DNA of 64,000 bases, from the NCBI GenBank assembly GCA_032209605.1, contig JASFXZ010000001.1, forward strand, positions 6,635,703-6,699,702, written 5' to 3'. The notes below the pieces were generated by a model. It did no database searches, was not told where the DNA came from, and saw only the letters and a program-made list of their open reading frames with translations. Positions 39,293 through 50,398 of this stretch are shown here, one piece after another. The translations under genes were made by a program, and so were the position numbers. The stretch is from Mactromeris polynyma. Lineage: Eukaryota; Mollusca; Bivalvia; Venerida; Mactridae. The number at the start of each line of letters is the position of its first letter. The first letter of the stretch is position 1.

Positions 39293-39826
39293 AATGTTAC
39301 TTACATATATACATAATACTCGACCAGCGAGATTTCAAAAGTCCAAACGTTTGACTGATCATCTTGTTGCTCAGACTGCAGCGCTACATTCTGATCGCAT
39401 GGAAATAATTACCGTTGCTAGTTTCTTCGACCAAAATAATCCATACCTGGTAGACGTCTTGGTACTATCGCTTCGAATCATTCGACTGTGGATGTTCAGT
39501 TCGTTTCTGGAACAAGCCCCTCACGTAATCGATTGTGTTAAGGTCTGAGATTTTGACTGGTTAAAGGATAGCTCGGGCATTTCTGTATGTATCAAACATG
39601 TCCGAACATGTCGACCAGGAATTAACACACACAATGCGGACCGTAAACACAAACACACAAGGAGTCATGATAATATACATGCATGTAGACAAAGGCAAAA
39701 GGAGCACATGACTCAAACAAAATGACGGATGAAAATAGATATCATGCCTTTGAACAGTATGTAGCAAAAACATAAAACACGGGGGTTAAATCTGCTTTAA
39801 GATTGCACCCAACTTCACGTTTATAA

Positions 39827-40000
39827 GAGAGGCGCAGTGGTCGAGGGGTAGAGCGCCTGACTCCTGATCCGAATGTCGGGTGTTCGAGCCCTGCGATGAG
39901 CGAAGTTTGACCACGAACTTCATAATCTCTGAATTTTGCGCGAGTACTGGTTTGTAGCCAGGAAGCAGTCATCGAGAGAGATTAGTATAATTTGTAAGTA
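39827..40000 (+). mobile_element. tRNA-derived SINE
   Basis: The head GAGGCGCAGTGGTCGAGG-GGTAGAGCGCCTGAC has a good A-box region, and GTCGGGTGTTCGAGCCCTGC has a near-consensus B box (GTTCGAGCC) at the expected spacing. A body follows with GAAGTTTGACCACGAAC and TACTGGTTTGTAGCCAGG, AAGCAGTC, as in bivalve tRNA-headed SINEs. The acceptor ends do not pair well, so it is not a tRNA gene. The minus-strand ORF ending at 39920 borrows its last codons from this SINE. Confidence 0.7.
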
Positions 40001-40606
40001 CTTGTTTCTTATTTGACGTAAAATATGCAAGTTGAACTTTAACGCTTCTCCTAAATTCACGAAAATGAAACGGTCAATTAAAATAAGAAAATTCCCGCTT
40101 GACTCCCCAACATAAAAGGCGGTTAACACAGGATAAGTAACTATATATATAAACAACAAACCTGAGCTTGAGTTGACATGAACTAGACACTTACAACAAT
40201 TAGACATATGATACGCTAAAATTAGTTGTAGAGAGAACATATATTTATTGTTTGATTTTGAATAGGGAATGACAGCATGTGTCATTATATCGAAAAGTGC
40301 TTTACATACGTGATTATTTGTGAGAAAATTATCATATTTTACAGACAGTTTATCCCTAGAGGTCTTCAATGACTGCGACGTTCCTGCCAAAGAAGTCAAG
40401 AGATAAATGATGATTCTTTTGGCAAATTATGTAAAATTCAGCGAAATGAAAAAACTCGTCAGCAGGCAAAAATGTCAAACCAAATATTTTGTTTACACTC
40501 ATTAATTATATAAATATGTTATACATCTATAAATAGCCACCCACCTGAACTCGTCCAAGTATCCACGTTCATTCATTCAATTGTATACGCTTCCTCTAAT
40601 ATGTCA

Positions 40607-40639
40607 CCTCTCTCTCTCTCTGTGTGTGTCTCTCTCTCG
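40607..40639 (+). repeat. CT/GT microsatellite
   Basis: (CT)n interrupted by a short (TG)n, then (CT)n again. Confidence 0.95.
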
Positions 40640-40676
40640 CTTACTCCGTCCCCTTTTCCCTCATCTTCAATCCGCT

Positions 40677-41737
40677 CAATTCAATTCAATTCTTTATTTC
40701 GATGATTCTGGCCTCCAGCCCATACATCAACAATACATTTAATACAATGACATACAGATAATACAACAATATATCATACAATTAAATGATGAGTCATAAT
40801 ATTGTTAGAAGTAAGACTGATATAGATTGAAAGATAATAATTATTAACAATCAGTAATATCAACAAGGACAATTTTAGGCATGGATTAAGTAATGTTGAT
40901 CATAAGTTATTACATTTCCACCTGGTGCATAAATCTTGACGAAACGAAAATCAAGAATACATACAGGCGAAAATAATATCAAAATTACACTAAGCATATG
41001 TTCAAAATTCTTGTCAGACAAGAACTTGGTTCATATTATAATCAAAGTGTATAGCATGAACATGTTAATACTGAAACATATTTATAACACTGTTTATCGT
41101 AATTTTAGTGCATACTATATATACATGGCAAGGCTCTTGATAATTTCTTCATTCCTAGATGACATCAATACATAAAATTTATTAACAGTTGGGTTTTCAT
41201 AATATTTTTTTGGTATATGCGTTTCTCTTAAAGATTTATAAAATGGACAAGACAGAATAAAATGATATCCGTTTTCAATTTGGTTTATACACACAAAAAT
41301 AGAAACGTTGATTTCTATCGATACCAAGATGTCTACCCTTCTCGATCATTAAAGCATGTGATGATGTCCGTATTGATACTAGTGCATTTTTTAACTTCAA
41401 TAATTTCAAGATAATTCTCATATTCGAACATTTGTTTTATATGTATGTATGTATATAACTTCCCATTTGTCTTTCAACTATTGATCCTTCAATCTTAAGT
41501 CAAGTTGATGCAAAAATAGTTTATGGTTAGGAACGTACTGATTTTCCAATACATAACCGAATCCATTACTATACAAATGTTGCTTAATTTTGGACGCCCA
41601 ATTTTGGTGACCTAAACTATCGTAACATAATAACATACTATAACATTTTTTCACATATCGAGAATCTGGCATACTAAGAATTCTTAACCAATATGTTATA
41701 CTTGTTTGACATGATAAAATTCTCAAAGGTGCTCCCT
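40677..41737 (-). pseudogene. 5'-truncated, frameshifted non-LTR retrotransposon (LINE)
   Basis: Read on the minus strand. The 3' end is at about 40677: a terminal GGGCTGGAGGCCAGAATCAT, an AATAAA, and a short TTGAA-type tail (AAGAATTGAATTGAATTGA), as in molluscan LINEs. Upstream are broken coding blocks in different frames: 41726-41478 (words ILSCQTSITYWLRIL, MPDSRY, NWASKIKQHLYSNGFGYVLENQ), then about 41410-41290 (ENYLEIIEVKK; HALMIEKGRHLGIDRNQRF), then 41290-41115 (ENGYHFILSCPFYKSLRE, KKYYENPTVNKF). These are the post-reverse-transcriptase C-terminal region, with an H/C-type knuckle, seen in molluscan LINE polyproteins. At least two frameshifts and several stops separate them, and no reverse transcriptase core is present. 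The 5' break falls in or near a CT-rich stretch at about 41740. Confidence 0.8.
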
Positions 41738-43627
41738 CATCCGCTTTCTCTCGATACTTTGTTTTCTTTCCTTCAGGCTTTCTCGTTCTTCATATTTTTG
41801 TCATGTATTTATGTATCATCCTTTATATGTATCACATCCTCAGGATCTGCGCTCCTCTCCTCCCGCCTTCACGTCTCTCGCATTCTAATACTTAAACAAT
41901 ATTGCTTTGCTCATCATTATATGACTAGTCTAGTGACAAAATATTGCTCAACAAATAAATAACTTTTCCCAGTTGAGTATTATAAGAACTATTCTGACAA
42001 AGTCTATAAGATAATGTCAGGACAGCGCAGTAAGTAATGTTCTATGACGTAGCATGATGTGGCTAGAGACGATACTGTCGATTCGTGAACAGTGTTTTAC
42101 TGACTGTCGAGTTAGATGTACAAATACATATGAAAGGTAACTAGAGTGTCAATATCGTTTCCATTCAGCGAAACACGAGACAAAAGATTGCAATATTGCA
42201 AGAAATACTACAGCGACGGTTAAAATCTTCTAAAGAATTTCTGTGAACGTTTGAAAAAAATACCTTTTATATCAAGGGGTAAAAGTGATTCAAAGCAGTT
42301 TGTTTATAAAAAACGTTTATTTTATTTATATAAATGTAACCTAATAGCAACCTACGAAACTGAAATTCAATACTGATTCGACTTGTAATGGAATTTTAAT
42401 TGTCTTCAATTTTTATTTCATTTCTATCTTCAAGAAAAAAAACTTACGTTATTTGAAGCGTTGTTCACAGATGACGTTGTGTACGTTTACATTTTGGATT
42501 GAATCTCATTTTCATGAGAATTTCGAAAAAAAGAAAGACATTCTCAATGTTTGCTTGCTACGCAGTTTGTATATTTATCAATTGATATATATATATATAG
42601 TGTCATGAGAAGAAATAGTAACACAACTTATTTAAAGATATATTATGCTCATTTTGTGTTAATTTTTTTACCGAACAAACACGAAAAAAATATTTCCTAT
42701 AATTAAAACATCAATAAACATGCATTAACAAAGAATGTACTCACAATGTTTTGATCCGTATTTGGTGAAAAAAGATGTTCGTACATCATAAAATTGTCAA
42801 CAACTTTTTTTTAACAATCAGGCTATTTTACAAAAAAATATATTTTCAATCGGTTATACATTGCAATAGTTCTTATTAGAGGTGTTTTAGCCAATGCAAC
42901 AAAAATACTGGATGAAGCCAATTCAAACATTTGATGTCCAGATGAGCCAGATAAATCTTTAAGGTGTGCATAAAATAGATAGTATATTATCTATAAAAAA
43001 AACGCACAGTCAATTGGTATTTCATGGAATTACTTTGTATACGCGTAATAAGCGATAATATAAACCAAACGACCGACAATTCACCCTATGAAATATTAAA
43101 ATGTGCTCCGTGATTTCAAACACTGTGTGCGTAACCAACGACTGAAACTAATCCTTCATTTAATGGAGTTAATTGTTATGTAATGTGAATGCAATAACTG
43201 ATTTGAAATCATTAAGAAAACATATCCTAAATGGTCTCGAAATAATATTTGTACATACCATTTCGCATAACATTGCTTCAGATCAGAACACGATAATACG
43301 AAACTTTGTGTCCTCTCATTACATTGAATTGCATTTATTTATGTGACAGTGACAATTCACCGTGTCTAGTCCCCGTTGTAAGTTGTATTCGTCACGATTA
43401 CAATTTGCAACTGTATTTTTATGCAGGTGTTTTTGCAGAAATGACTTTGACAAATTCAGCCAATACGTTTACTACATACATGTGAAGTTTAGAATTATTA
43501 CAATTATCTTAATATTTTGATGGAAAGTTACATTTAACACATTCGACAGATTGCTAACTACCTTAAAATGTTATTGGAATGTTACAATTTATTCGAAATG
43601 AAAACAAGGGAGCAAGTTTTTGCTTAC
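41738..43627. other. AT-rich stretch, likely GPCR intron/3' flank
   Basis: If the GPCR exon at 43628-43892 (minus) is spliced, this sequence is the start of its downstream intron. No second GPCR exon (TM3 with a DRY-like motif, TM6, TM7) was found here or further left. A (TA)n run lies at 42585-42599. Confidence 0.4.
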
Positions 43628-43892
43628 CTGATAAATCAGCTACTGACAGATTGCACAAAAACGTGTTCGTGATACTTCTAAATCTTCTCCTAGTGAGAAT
43701 TATCGTAGTTAATAATCCGTTTCCAATCAAGCCCGCCAGGAATACTGGTATGTACAGAATAACTAATCCAAGCTGAATTTCGTACTTCTCCAAAAAATGA
43801 GTCGCAATCATTGCACGTAAAATCGTATCATTTAAAGTTTCATTAAAAGGAAATGAAAAATTGCCACTTAGCCAGTCCTCAAACGAGTCCAT
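43628..43892 (-). CDS. Class A (rhodopsin-like) GPCR, first coding exon
   Basis: The exon encodes about 88 residues from ATG (43890-43892; strong context, A at -3 and G at +4). The first ~38 residues are extracellular, with three N-glycosylation sequons (NFS, NET, NDT) and no obvious signal peptide. TM1 follows (LVILYIPVFLAGLIGNGLL) with the invariant GN motif. Next comes a basic first loop (TRRRFRS), then NTFLCNLSVADL, which holds the conserved LxxxD motif (Asp 2.50) at the start of TM2. The exon stops at a splice donor, CAG|GTAAGC (boundary 43628/43627), in phase 1, so the open frame's further residues are intron. TM3-TM7 are not found in the window. The sequence style is that of a peptide/neuropeptide receptor, but the ligand cannot be judged from this part. 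A longer frame upstream of this ATG lacks any other ATG. Confidence 0.8.
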
Positions 43893-44694
43893 CTTGATTG
43901 TGTTTGTGAATTGAACGAACTTATCTTTCGTCAACCATGCCAATAACTGAACATCGATTTACTAAGCACCTCATAATATTCAGCTGAATTATATAAGCAA
44001 GTTATATAAACATTCGTTGACCAACTCGATATTCAAATAAATAAATTTCCGATAGTTGGAATGATTCATAATCAAAATGGAAAAATATGCCCTTGTTATA
44101 TTTTATCGGCACTTTATGTCGTATAAATAATAACTGATAATGGAAATAATCAAATACACTATACATACGCTGAGCATCGATGTATAGCTATGACAGTATC
44201 AAGTAGCAAATAACTTGGCTTATCGAAGTAAAATTGCCTTCGCTCAAAAATCACAGATCCAGCGAATTTTCCAATATTTTTGTGCGTTATATGCGCACTT
44301 CATGATTGTCAATATATTACCATAACAGTTACTTCCAAGAAAAAATCACTAACTAAGCAATTTTGAACGTTATTGGCTTCTTAAGAAATTGGACGGGCAA
44401 AATAGTCTCAAGTCATGTCCAGTTGTCGATATTCTGAATCATTACTGATATTCGGGATCAGTTTGTGTGGAAAAAGACAATTATCACACATCAAAAGTTA
44501 TAAAAAACATTGAAAAGCATACGTAATCAAACTGTGCACTGAACAGTATTTCAAGACTTATCTTTCCGAGTATTAATTATGCATGCGACTTAGAACAATC
44601 ATATACAAGCATGCTTTGTATAGTATTTTGGCATTAAATACCACATCTGTCTGGAAAATGTTATATATAATATTGGTTTTGCTATTTGCATATA
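43893..44694. other. Upstream flank of the GPCR exon
   Basis: AT-rich DNA upstream of the GPCR start codon on the minus strand. No promoter motif or further exon can be named with confidence. Confidence 0.4.
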
Positions 44695-44932
44695 TATCAG
44701 TGTTGTGTAAACCAATCAAATCTTACATTAACCACCAAGGCAATTTCTGTTCAACTGAACAACGTTTGTAACCTTGACGCGAATTGGTTAATCCTTCGAT
44801 AAAGGGTACGTTTACCATACCGAAATCCACTGAATTTCGGTGAATTTACCGAAATCCATTTTGGATCTGGAGTAACCAGCAATCGTAACGTCTCGCCATT
44901 TTGTTTATGTTGCACAACAAATCTTAATCTTC
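44695..44932 (+). repeat. ~235-bp dispersed repeat, copy B
   Basis: Runs from TATCAGTGTTGTGTAAACC to AAATCTTAATCTTC and matches 62786-63022 (plus) and 11918-12151 (minus) end to end. Its centre contains nested inverted words (ACCGAAATCCACTGAATTTC then GGTGAATTTACCGAAATCC) able to form a hairpin. No ORF. Confidence 0.85.
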
Positions 44933-46630
44933 TAATTGCGCTGACCATCCTTTTTTCAAGATATTTCTTGTTTTTCATTACAACAAGTTTTGGCAAAGTG
45001 ATTGACATTTTATAAATGCAATCATTTTGAAATAGCGTGAACAGGCCATACATATTTCAGTCAGGGAAACATTTATCTTTTCATACGTATGTGTGATTTG
45101 GTGGGCTTTGTAAACTTAAATTCAAATGTCCACATTTTATTCCAATTAATCAATAGTTTATGGTAATCAGCCATTGAATCGTTGCTAGCTTCATCAATAC
45201 AATTCGATTCCTATTTAACATTGCAAAACATATTCGTAATAATAAATATGCGATTTAGTAGACAGACAATATTAGCAATCAGTTTTGAGATCATTTTCTG
45301 GGTAATTCAAGATCAATACAGACATTGCACCAATATGTTATACTTCTTTATTTATACGGATATCGCCTGTTTCACCCACTTATTTTATAGCCTTATTTAT
45401 ACGGATATCGCCTGTTTCACCCTTTCATTTATCCAGACAAATTCCTAACTATCGCTTATGTCTATATTCGCTAACGAGGCTGGAAATGATTTTTCTCAAG
45501 ACGTTTTAGAAACCCTACTGAAAAGTGAATGTGTCATTAACTCTAAGCGTATGTTTTTCTTGGTGATGAAAATTGGTGACTGTAAATACAGACGTATGGT
45601 TATACACTCAGCAAATTGGTCACTTCGTATTTATTGAAGAGACCATACCATTTATATCTGTTTTATGTCTTTTAATTTTAGAATTGTTAGTGTTGATCTG
45701 TCGTAAAATTCACGTGAGAATCAAAATGGATTAATGTATTCAGAACAGTGGTACGAAGAAATTGTTTATATGATGGTGTTTGCATTGTTGAATTTTCACT
45801 CACTGTTAAATAATATCAATGAAATCCAAGTGACCAATAAGAAAGTTTGTTCAGTGTATATGACAGGATAATTTGAGATTTTCTTGTCATACACTGTTTG
45901 ATACCGATACTGTGGATTAGGGAAATAGGTGTTCTATTATATAGTGTATGAAGTTACATGCTTCATAGTGACAGTGGAAATAGCTTTCAGAACGTTGCTA
46001 GCTTTAAAGCTGGACAACTAGGTTTAAACTGGATATTTCTTGAATGCTTTACTGCAGCAGGTTACGCCGACTTTCTTTATGAAAGATACAGTACATGCTT
46101 TGCGTGTTCGAACCCGTGATCAACAGAAGTTCAATTTAAATATCATTTCATGGCATAGTAATCTACGGAGTCACGGGTCCAATTCATTAGTTTCTCTCAA
46201 GCGCACACATACGATGTATTACAATTATACGGAAGTAATTATTCCATTTAAATTTATATTATGTTATTGCCCTATTAATAAACAGACCATTTTGCAAATT
46301 GTATCAAATTGTCCTGTCCAGACTGTTTGTCCTCTTTGATTCTCCTAGTTATTCCTTATGGTCTGCCAGGCCATTCCTTGCGCCTTTTTTTCCCTAACGT
46401 ACGTACCTTTTAACCTCCTCGGGGGTCTTATGTTATAAGGATTGTTGTTTTCCCGGAGGTCTGTGTGTGGAGGCACTGTCTTATGTATGCGGAGTGCCCT
46501 GTACCAACTTACTCTCTCTCTCTTGTAGAAAAAAGACTGTCGATTCTGCGTTACCCGTAGAAATTGAAACATCATTATGTGTGTTCTCTTAAAATATAGA
46601 GGCATCTTGTAATTATACAATCTGTATTTA
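44933..46630. other. Little recognisable; one 45-bp tandem duplication
   Basis: A 45-bp unit is nearly duplicated at 45348-45422: the 30-bp core TTATTTATACGGATATCG, CCTGTTTCACCC occurs at 45348-45377 and again at 45393-45422. Near 46468-46492 lies a copy of a short dispersed word (TGGAGGCACTGTCTTATG). No gene is supportable. Confidence 0.5.
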
Positions 46631-46649
46631 GTCTCTCTCTCCCCCTCAG

Positions 46650-46682
<33 letters not shown>
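46631..46682 (+). repeat. CT microsatellite
   Basis: Imperfect (CT)n tract with a CCCCCT interruption and a longer pure segment at its right end. Confidence 0.97.
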
Positions 46683-47022
46683 GCGTACTTGCTAATGAAT
46701 GGAGTTAACCTTGCTTCTGTTGTCATTACAGAGACTCCATCACATACACAAATTCCTGCCGCCGTTTACATCATTTGAATAAGGGTTTAATAAGATGTTT
46801 TAGGAATTTTATGCTCTTTTACATCATGTCGGAAAGAAATTAGAATTTTCGTTTTGTAACAGTATGATATTATACTGTGCATTACTGTGCAAGCATTGAG
46901 TTTGATTGTTTAAGAAAAGTATGCAGTATTAAAAATGTCTTCAATACATTATATTTAATAGTTTAAGTCGTGTCTATTGCTCTTTGAAATATAAATTATT
47001 TATATGTTAAATATATAGCATA

Positions 47023-47199
47023 CAGTTAAACCTCCATAAAAAGGCCACCATTGGGACCTTAGACAACTGGTCTTCTAATTGAAGTGGTCTTAATATCGAG
47101 GTTGAATTAAGAGCAAAGCAGAGAAAATGGACTTTAATTTGTGTTCTTAATTTTGAGGTGGTCTCATTATTGATATGGTCTTTAACTGAGGTTATACTG
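47023..47199. mobile_element. Tigger/pogo-like MITE
   Basis: The left end is TA followed by CAGTTAAACCTCCATAAAAA. The right end on the opposite strand is CAGTATAACCTCAGTTAAAG. The interior (177 bp overall) repeats GTGGTCTTAAT-, GAGGTGGTCTC- and ATGGTCTTTAA-like words in both orientations. This CAGT(T/A)(A/T)AACCTC-ended, GGTCTTAA-rich structure is characteristic of short non-autonomous relatives of Tigger/pogo (Tc1-mariner superfamily). The right-hand TA target copy is displaced by two bases, suggesting an old insertion. Confidence 0.7.
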
Positions 47200-47482
47200 C
47201 ATACAGATATATGATGTGAAAAAGATTTTTATTAACATGACATAACGCCTATAACTTCGCAGAAAGTAAACACGATGCCAAAACATGGTATACGATATAT
47301 TCAGGATATTTCCTGATGAAGTACAAAATGATAATTTCAAGATGTGAGATACATAGGTATTACTAGCAAAGAGAAATTGTATCAAAATGTTAGCTTTATT
47401 TTTAGAATACGTTCATTTCTTGATATAGTGGAAATTGTACAGTAATTTTATTTCTCCGATGTATTGTGTAAATTCGAAACTA

Positions 47483-49029
47483 CACTAGTCAAAAGTTCCA
47501 ACGCACATATATAAAATGCATTATTTGATTAAAGGGTGCATTTTGAAAGTTCGCAGAATAAGTCAATAGCGGGTGTGACCACCAGCAGCATTCACCACAG
47601 CTAAACATCTTCTTCTTATTGATCCGATCAAACGACGCACAAAATTGATTGGAATGTTACGCCACTCTTGGATAATCGCATTGGTTAGTTCTTGCAAGTT
47701 TCCAGGCTGTCTAGGACGCTGGCGGATCGCCTTGTCGAGCGCGTCCCACAGGTGCTCAATTGGCGACATGTCTGGTGATAACGCAGGCCAATCAAGAATG
47801 TTCACTCCGTTCTTCTGCAGGTATGCCATGTTAATACGGGCTACGTGCGGACGGGCGTTGTCCTGTTGGAATATAAGATTGGCCGCCGGATGTGCGTTGA
47901 TGTACGGTACCACCACGGCACGCAATATGTCATTTTGGTATCGCTGACCGTTCATGTTACCGTTGACTACGACCAGGTCAAGTTTACCAGCGTAGTTGAT
48001 TGCTCCCCATACCATAACCGAACCGCGACGGTAGTTGTCAGCTTCTAGGACGCAGGCGTTGGTACATCGTTCACCGCGACGTCGGTAGACTCGAACTCGG
48101 CCGTCTGTTTTCTGTAACGTGAATCTCTTTTCGTCCGAGAAAATAACGCGTCTCCACATCATCGCATTCCATCGTAAGTGTGCATTTTCCCACTGTAACC
48201 TGGCATTACGATGTCGTTGAGTCAGAACAGGTCCAACGTAAGGTCGACGACAGCGGATACCATGTTCACGCAACCTATTCCGAACAGTTTGATCGCTTAT
48301 CGGACGGTTATTGCTACCTATCGTCACAGCCGCAGTTGCAGTCGCTTGATTGGTTCTAGTCATTAGATGTCTCAGGCGAATAGCATTGTCCTGTTGCCGA
48401 GTAGTGACTCGTCCACGAGTACATCTTGGTAGATCTGCGACAGTACCCACTTGTTGCCACTTTTGCCACAACCTACCAACAGTTGAAACATCACAGTTTA
48501 ACATACGCGCTACCTGTAATCTTGAAACACCGGCCTGTAGCTGGCCAATTGCCCTTGCTCGATTTTCGTTATCTATTCTTGGCATGATGTACACAGTGTG
48601 ACCATGTGTGAAAATGACAAACACACATAAATGAAGTGAACCAAATCAATGTCATTTCACAATTTGCACGTGCAAATCGGGGACAACCCATGAAACAAAC
48701 CGAAGCAATTATCAATGAGTTTCATAACATTTCCATTAACTGTGTGATTCGCTTGATCGCTTCAATACAATAACAATGTTTAGCTGTAGTTAATACTGCT
48801 AATTGTCACACCCGCGCTACTGACTTATCATGCGAACTTTAAAAATGTACCCTTCAATCAATTTATGCATTTTATTGTAATATACTGTGGTATTTTGTTA
48901 AGTGTTTGTTTTTTATTCTGTTACAGGATAGTTATGTGATACTTATGTCAATATTCAATGTATTTGATATTATATTAAATAAAATATTGATACGTATGTA
49001 CATATGTGCGTTGGAACTTTTGACTAGTA
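47483..49029 (-). mobile_element. Tc1-like DNA transposon, complete
   Basis: Both ends carry the same outer terminal repeat, CTAGTCAAAAGTTCCAACGC followed by ACATAT (left from 47485, right ending about 49028). TA dinucleotides at 47481-47482 and 49030-49031 are the expected target duplication. The repeat is longer than this core: left 47484-47578 pairs with right 48805-48875 plus 49002-49028, about 95 bp in all. The right arm is split by 126 bp (48876-49001) absent from the left arm. The transposase gene lies inside on the minus strand, and its last codons and stop are part of the left terminal repeat. Neither arm nor gene shows heavy decay, so this is a comparatively young copy. Confidence 0.9.
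47563..48585 (-). CDS. Tc1/mariner-superfamily transposase (DD34E)
   Basis: Catalyses cut-and-paste excision and TA-targeted insertion of its element. The ATG at 48583-48585 gives a 340-residue protein starting MPRIDNENRARAIGQL, the usual length for Tc1 transposases. A 13-codon extension upstream has no ATG and is not used. The N-terminus has two helix-turn-helix DNA-binding regions (about residues 5-50, VSRLQVARMLNCDVSTVGRL; and about 60-115). The catalytic domain shows all three acidic motifs: VIFSDEKRFTL, FQQDNARPH, and SPIEHLWDAL. The second Asp and the Glu are separated by 34 residues (DD34E). No internal stop or frameshift is present and the termini are intact, so activity is conceivable, although expression is not shown. 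The stop codon lies inside the left terminal repeat. Confidence 0.93.
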   Translation of the reverse strand: MPRIDNENRARAIGQLQAGVSRLQVARMLNCDVSTVGRLWQKWQQVGTVADLPRCTRGRVTTRQQDNAIRLRHLMTRTNQATATAAVTIGSNNRPISDQTVRNRLREHGIRCRRPYVGPVLTQRHRNARLQWENAHLRWNAMMWRRVIFSDEKRFTLQKTDGRVRVYRRRGERCTNACVLEADNYRRGSVMVWGAINYAGKLDLVVVNGNMNGQRYQNDILRAVVVPYINAHPAANLIFQQDNARPHVARINMAYLQKNGVNILDWPALSPDMSPIEHLWDALDKAIRQRPRQPGNLQELTNAIIQEWRNIPINFVRRLIGSIRRRCLAVVNAAGGHTRY

Positions 49030-49031
49030 TA

Positions 49032-49433
49032 TATTGTACGTTTCCGAATTTACGACTCGAGCATAATTTAAAATTAGATTCTACATGTACCAGTCATTTC
49101 AAAAACTAGGTATGTTTACAAATAGCGAAATCATGACACAGTTTTAAACAAAATATTGGCAGACGAAAGTTGTGTTCCAAATCCACTTCTATTTAGTTTT
49201 AAATTATGCTCTTTTCTCAATTTGCTTTTTGTTCCCCATTCTCTTTATGTGTAGGTTTGTATCATACCATCTCCACATACTGTATTAACTTCCGTATAAG
49301 TACACCACGATCAGTTGAGAGTGACGTCATGTAATATTTACATGGTTTGGCAACCTTTATTGATCAATATAGGTAAATCAAATAACAAACAAAACTATTT
49401 ATTGAGATATTGATTTCATTAAACTTACAGCTG
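49032..49433. other. No recognisable feature
   Basis: AT-rich flank of the Tc1 element. Confidence 0.4.
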
Positions 49434-49505
49434 CGATAGCACATGTGGTAGCGAGTCAACGTCTTTTTAGTTATGGGTCCGATATCGAAACCATCGGGAG
49501 GTAGT
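49434..49505 (+). mobile_element. Decayed tRNA-like SINE head (tentative)
   Basis: GCGATAGCACATGTGGTAGC resembles a SINE A-box region, and TGGGTCCGATATCGAAACC lies where a B box would be, but the latter departs from GTTCGANNC. No body or tail is recognisable. It may be a fossil fragment. Confidence 0.3.
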
Positions 49506-49944
49506 TTTTTATTACAATATTATATATTTCGTTAGTCATCTACAGGTTTACTTACACAACTTATACTAATTAATGTTCGCTTGAATATCTTTAATTGAAA
49601 ACATTGTATAGCATGTGTATTTATAAGCTATTCACTAACAACGATATGGTTTCATGATTTTTAAAGTGCACGTTATCATCGTGCAGAAGATTTACATGTA
49701 CATTTATCGCTACACACTCACACTATGTGGAACAAAGTTGATATAGCTACTTCGAAAAACGTAAGGTGTTCAACCGAACATTTTAGCGACAACGCTAAAA
49801 CCATCACTAATCACATCTGATTTAACGAAAAAAAAGCAATTAGACGGTAACAATCAAAACAAAAGAAACAGAAAGAAACGACAAACAGCAAGTAATTGAC
49901 AAGCACTGAGTAATGGATAAATAATTTATATTGTCCATAAAAAA

Positions 49945-50042
49945 TTGGAGGCAGGAATGTGCCTCGAACTCACACCCTAACTATTGGTCGATGTTACTAG
50001 TAAAAAGCGCAACCAATTGACCTATCGCTACTACTTTGCGCG
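49945..50042 (-). mobile_element. tRNA-derived SINE fragment
   Basis: On the minus strand, AGCGATAGGTCAATTGGTTG gives an A-box/D-arm-like core, and GGGTGTGAGTTCGAGGCAC gives a B-box-like T arm (GAGTTCGAGGC) about 35 bp later, followed by ATTCCTGCCTCC and an A/T-rich stretch. The anticodon arm is not well formed. This is a SINE head or relic rather than a tRNA gene. Confidence 0.55.
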
Positions 50043-50398
50043 ATATTTCATCAAAATTTAATACTAATCCTGTAGACAATAGCCATGATAATGACCGTAA
50101 GCTGCTTAACATGTACTTGAAAGTGGAAATGGTCGTGTTAACTATCGACTTGTCTTGACTTAGTTGTACTATACGGGTCTGTGTGTGGCGGGTCTTCTTT
50201 GTAAATGTGGCCTTCTCTGCTATCAATTCTTACTATTACGAATGTTAGTTATGGTTACTTTATCCAAACTTATTTTCTTTTTTCTTTTTGGGACCAAGCA
50301 GGACTGTTTATTAGCAATAACATTATATACAATAATGGTATATAACAATACATCAAATACTACCGTGTATATACCGTATTCAATTACCAGATAATACA

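Noticed and set aside
39276..39548. 90-codon ORF just after the CRE-bearing repeat
   Set aside because: It begins inside the repeat's end, has no ATG-supported start and no recognised domain.
39827..39900. Functional tRNA gene
   Set aside because: The A and B boxes are good, but acceptor-stem halves do not pair and SINE body sequence follows.
39920..40399. 159-codon minus-strand ORF
   Set aside because: It starts without ATG, its C-terminal part is antisense SINE sequence, and the peptide resembles no family.
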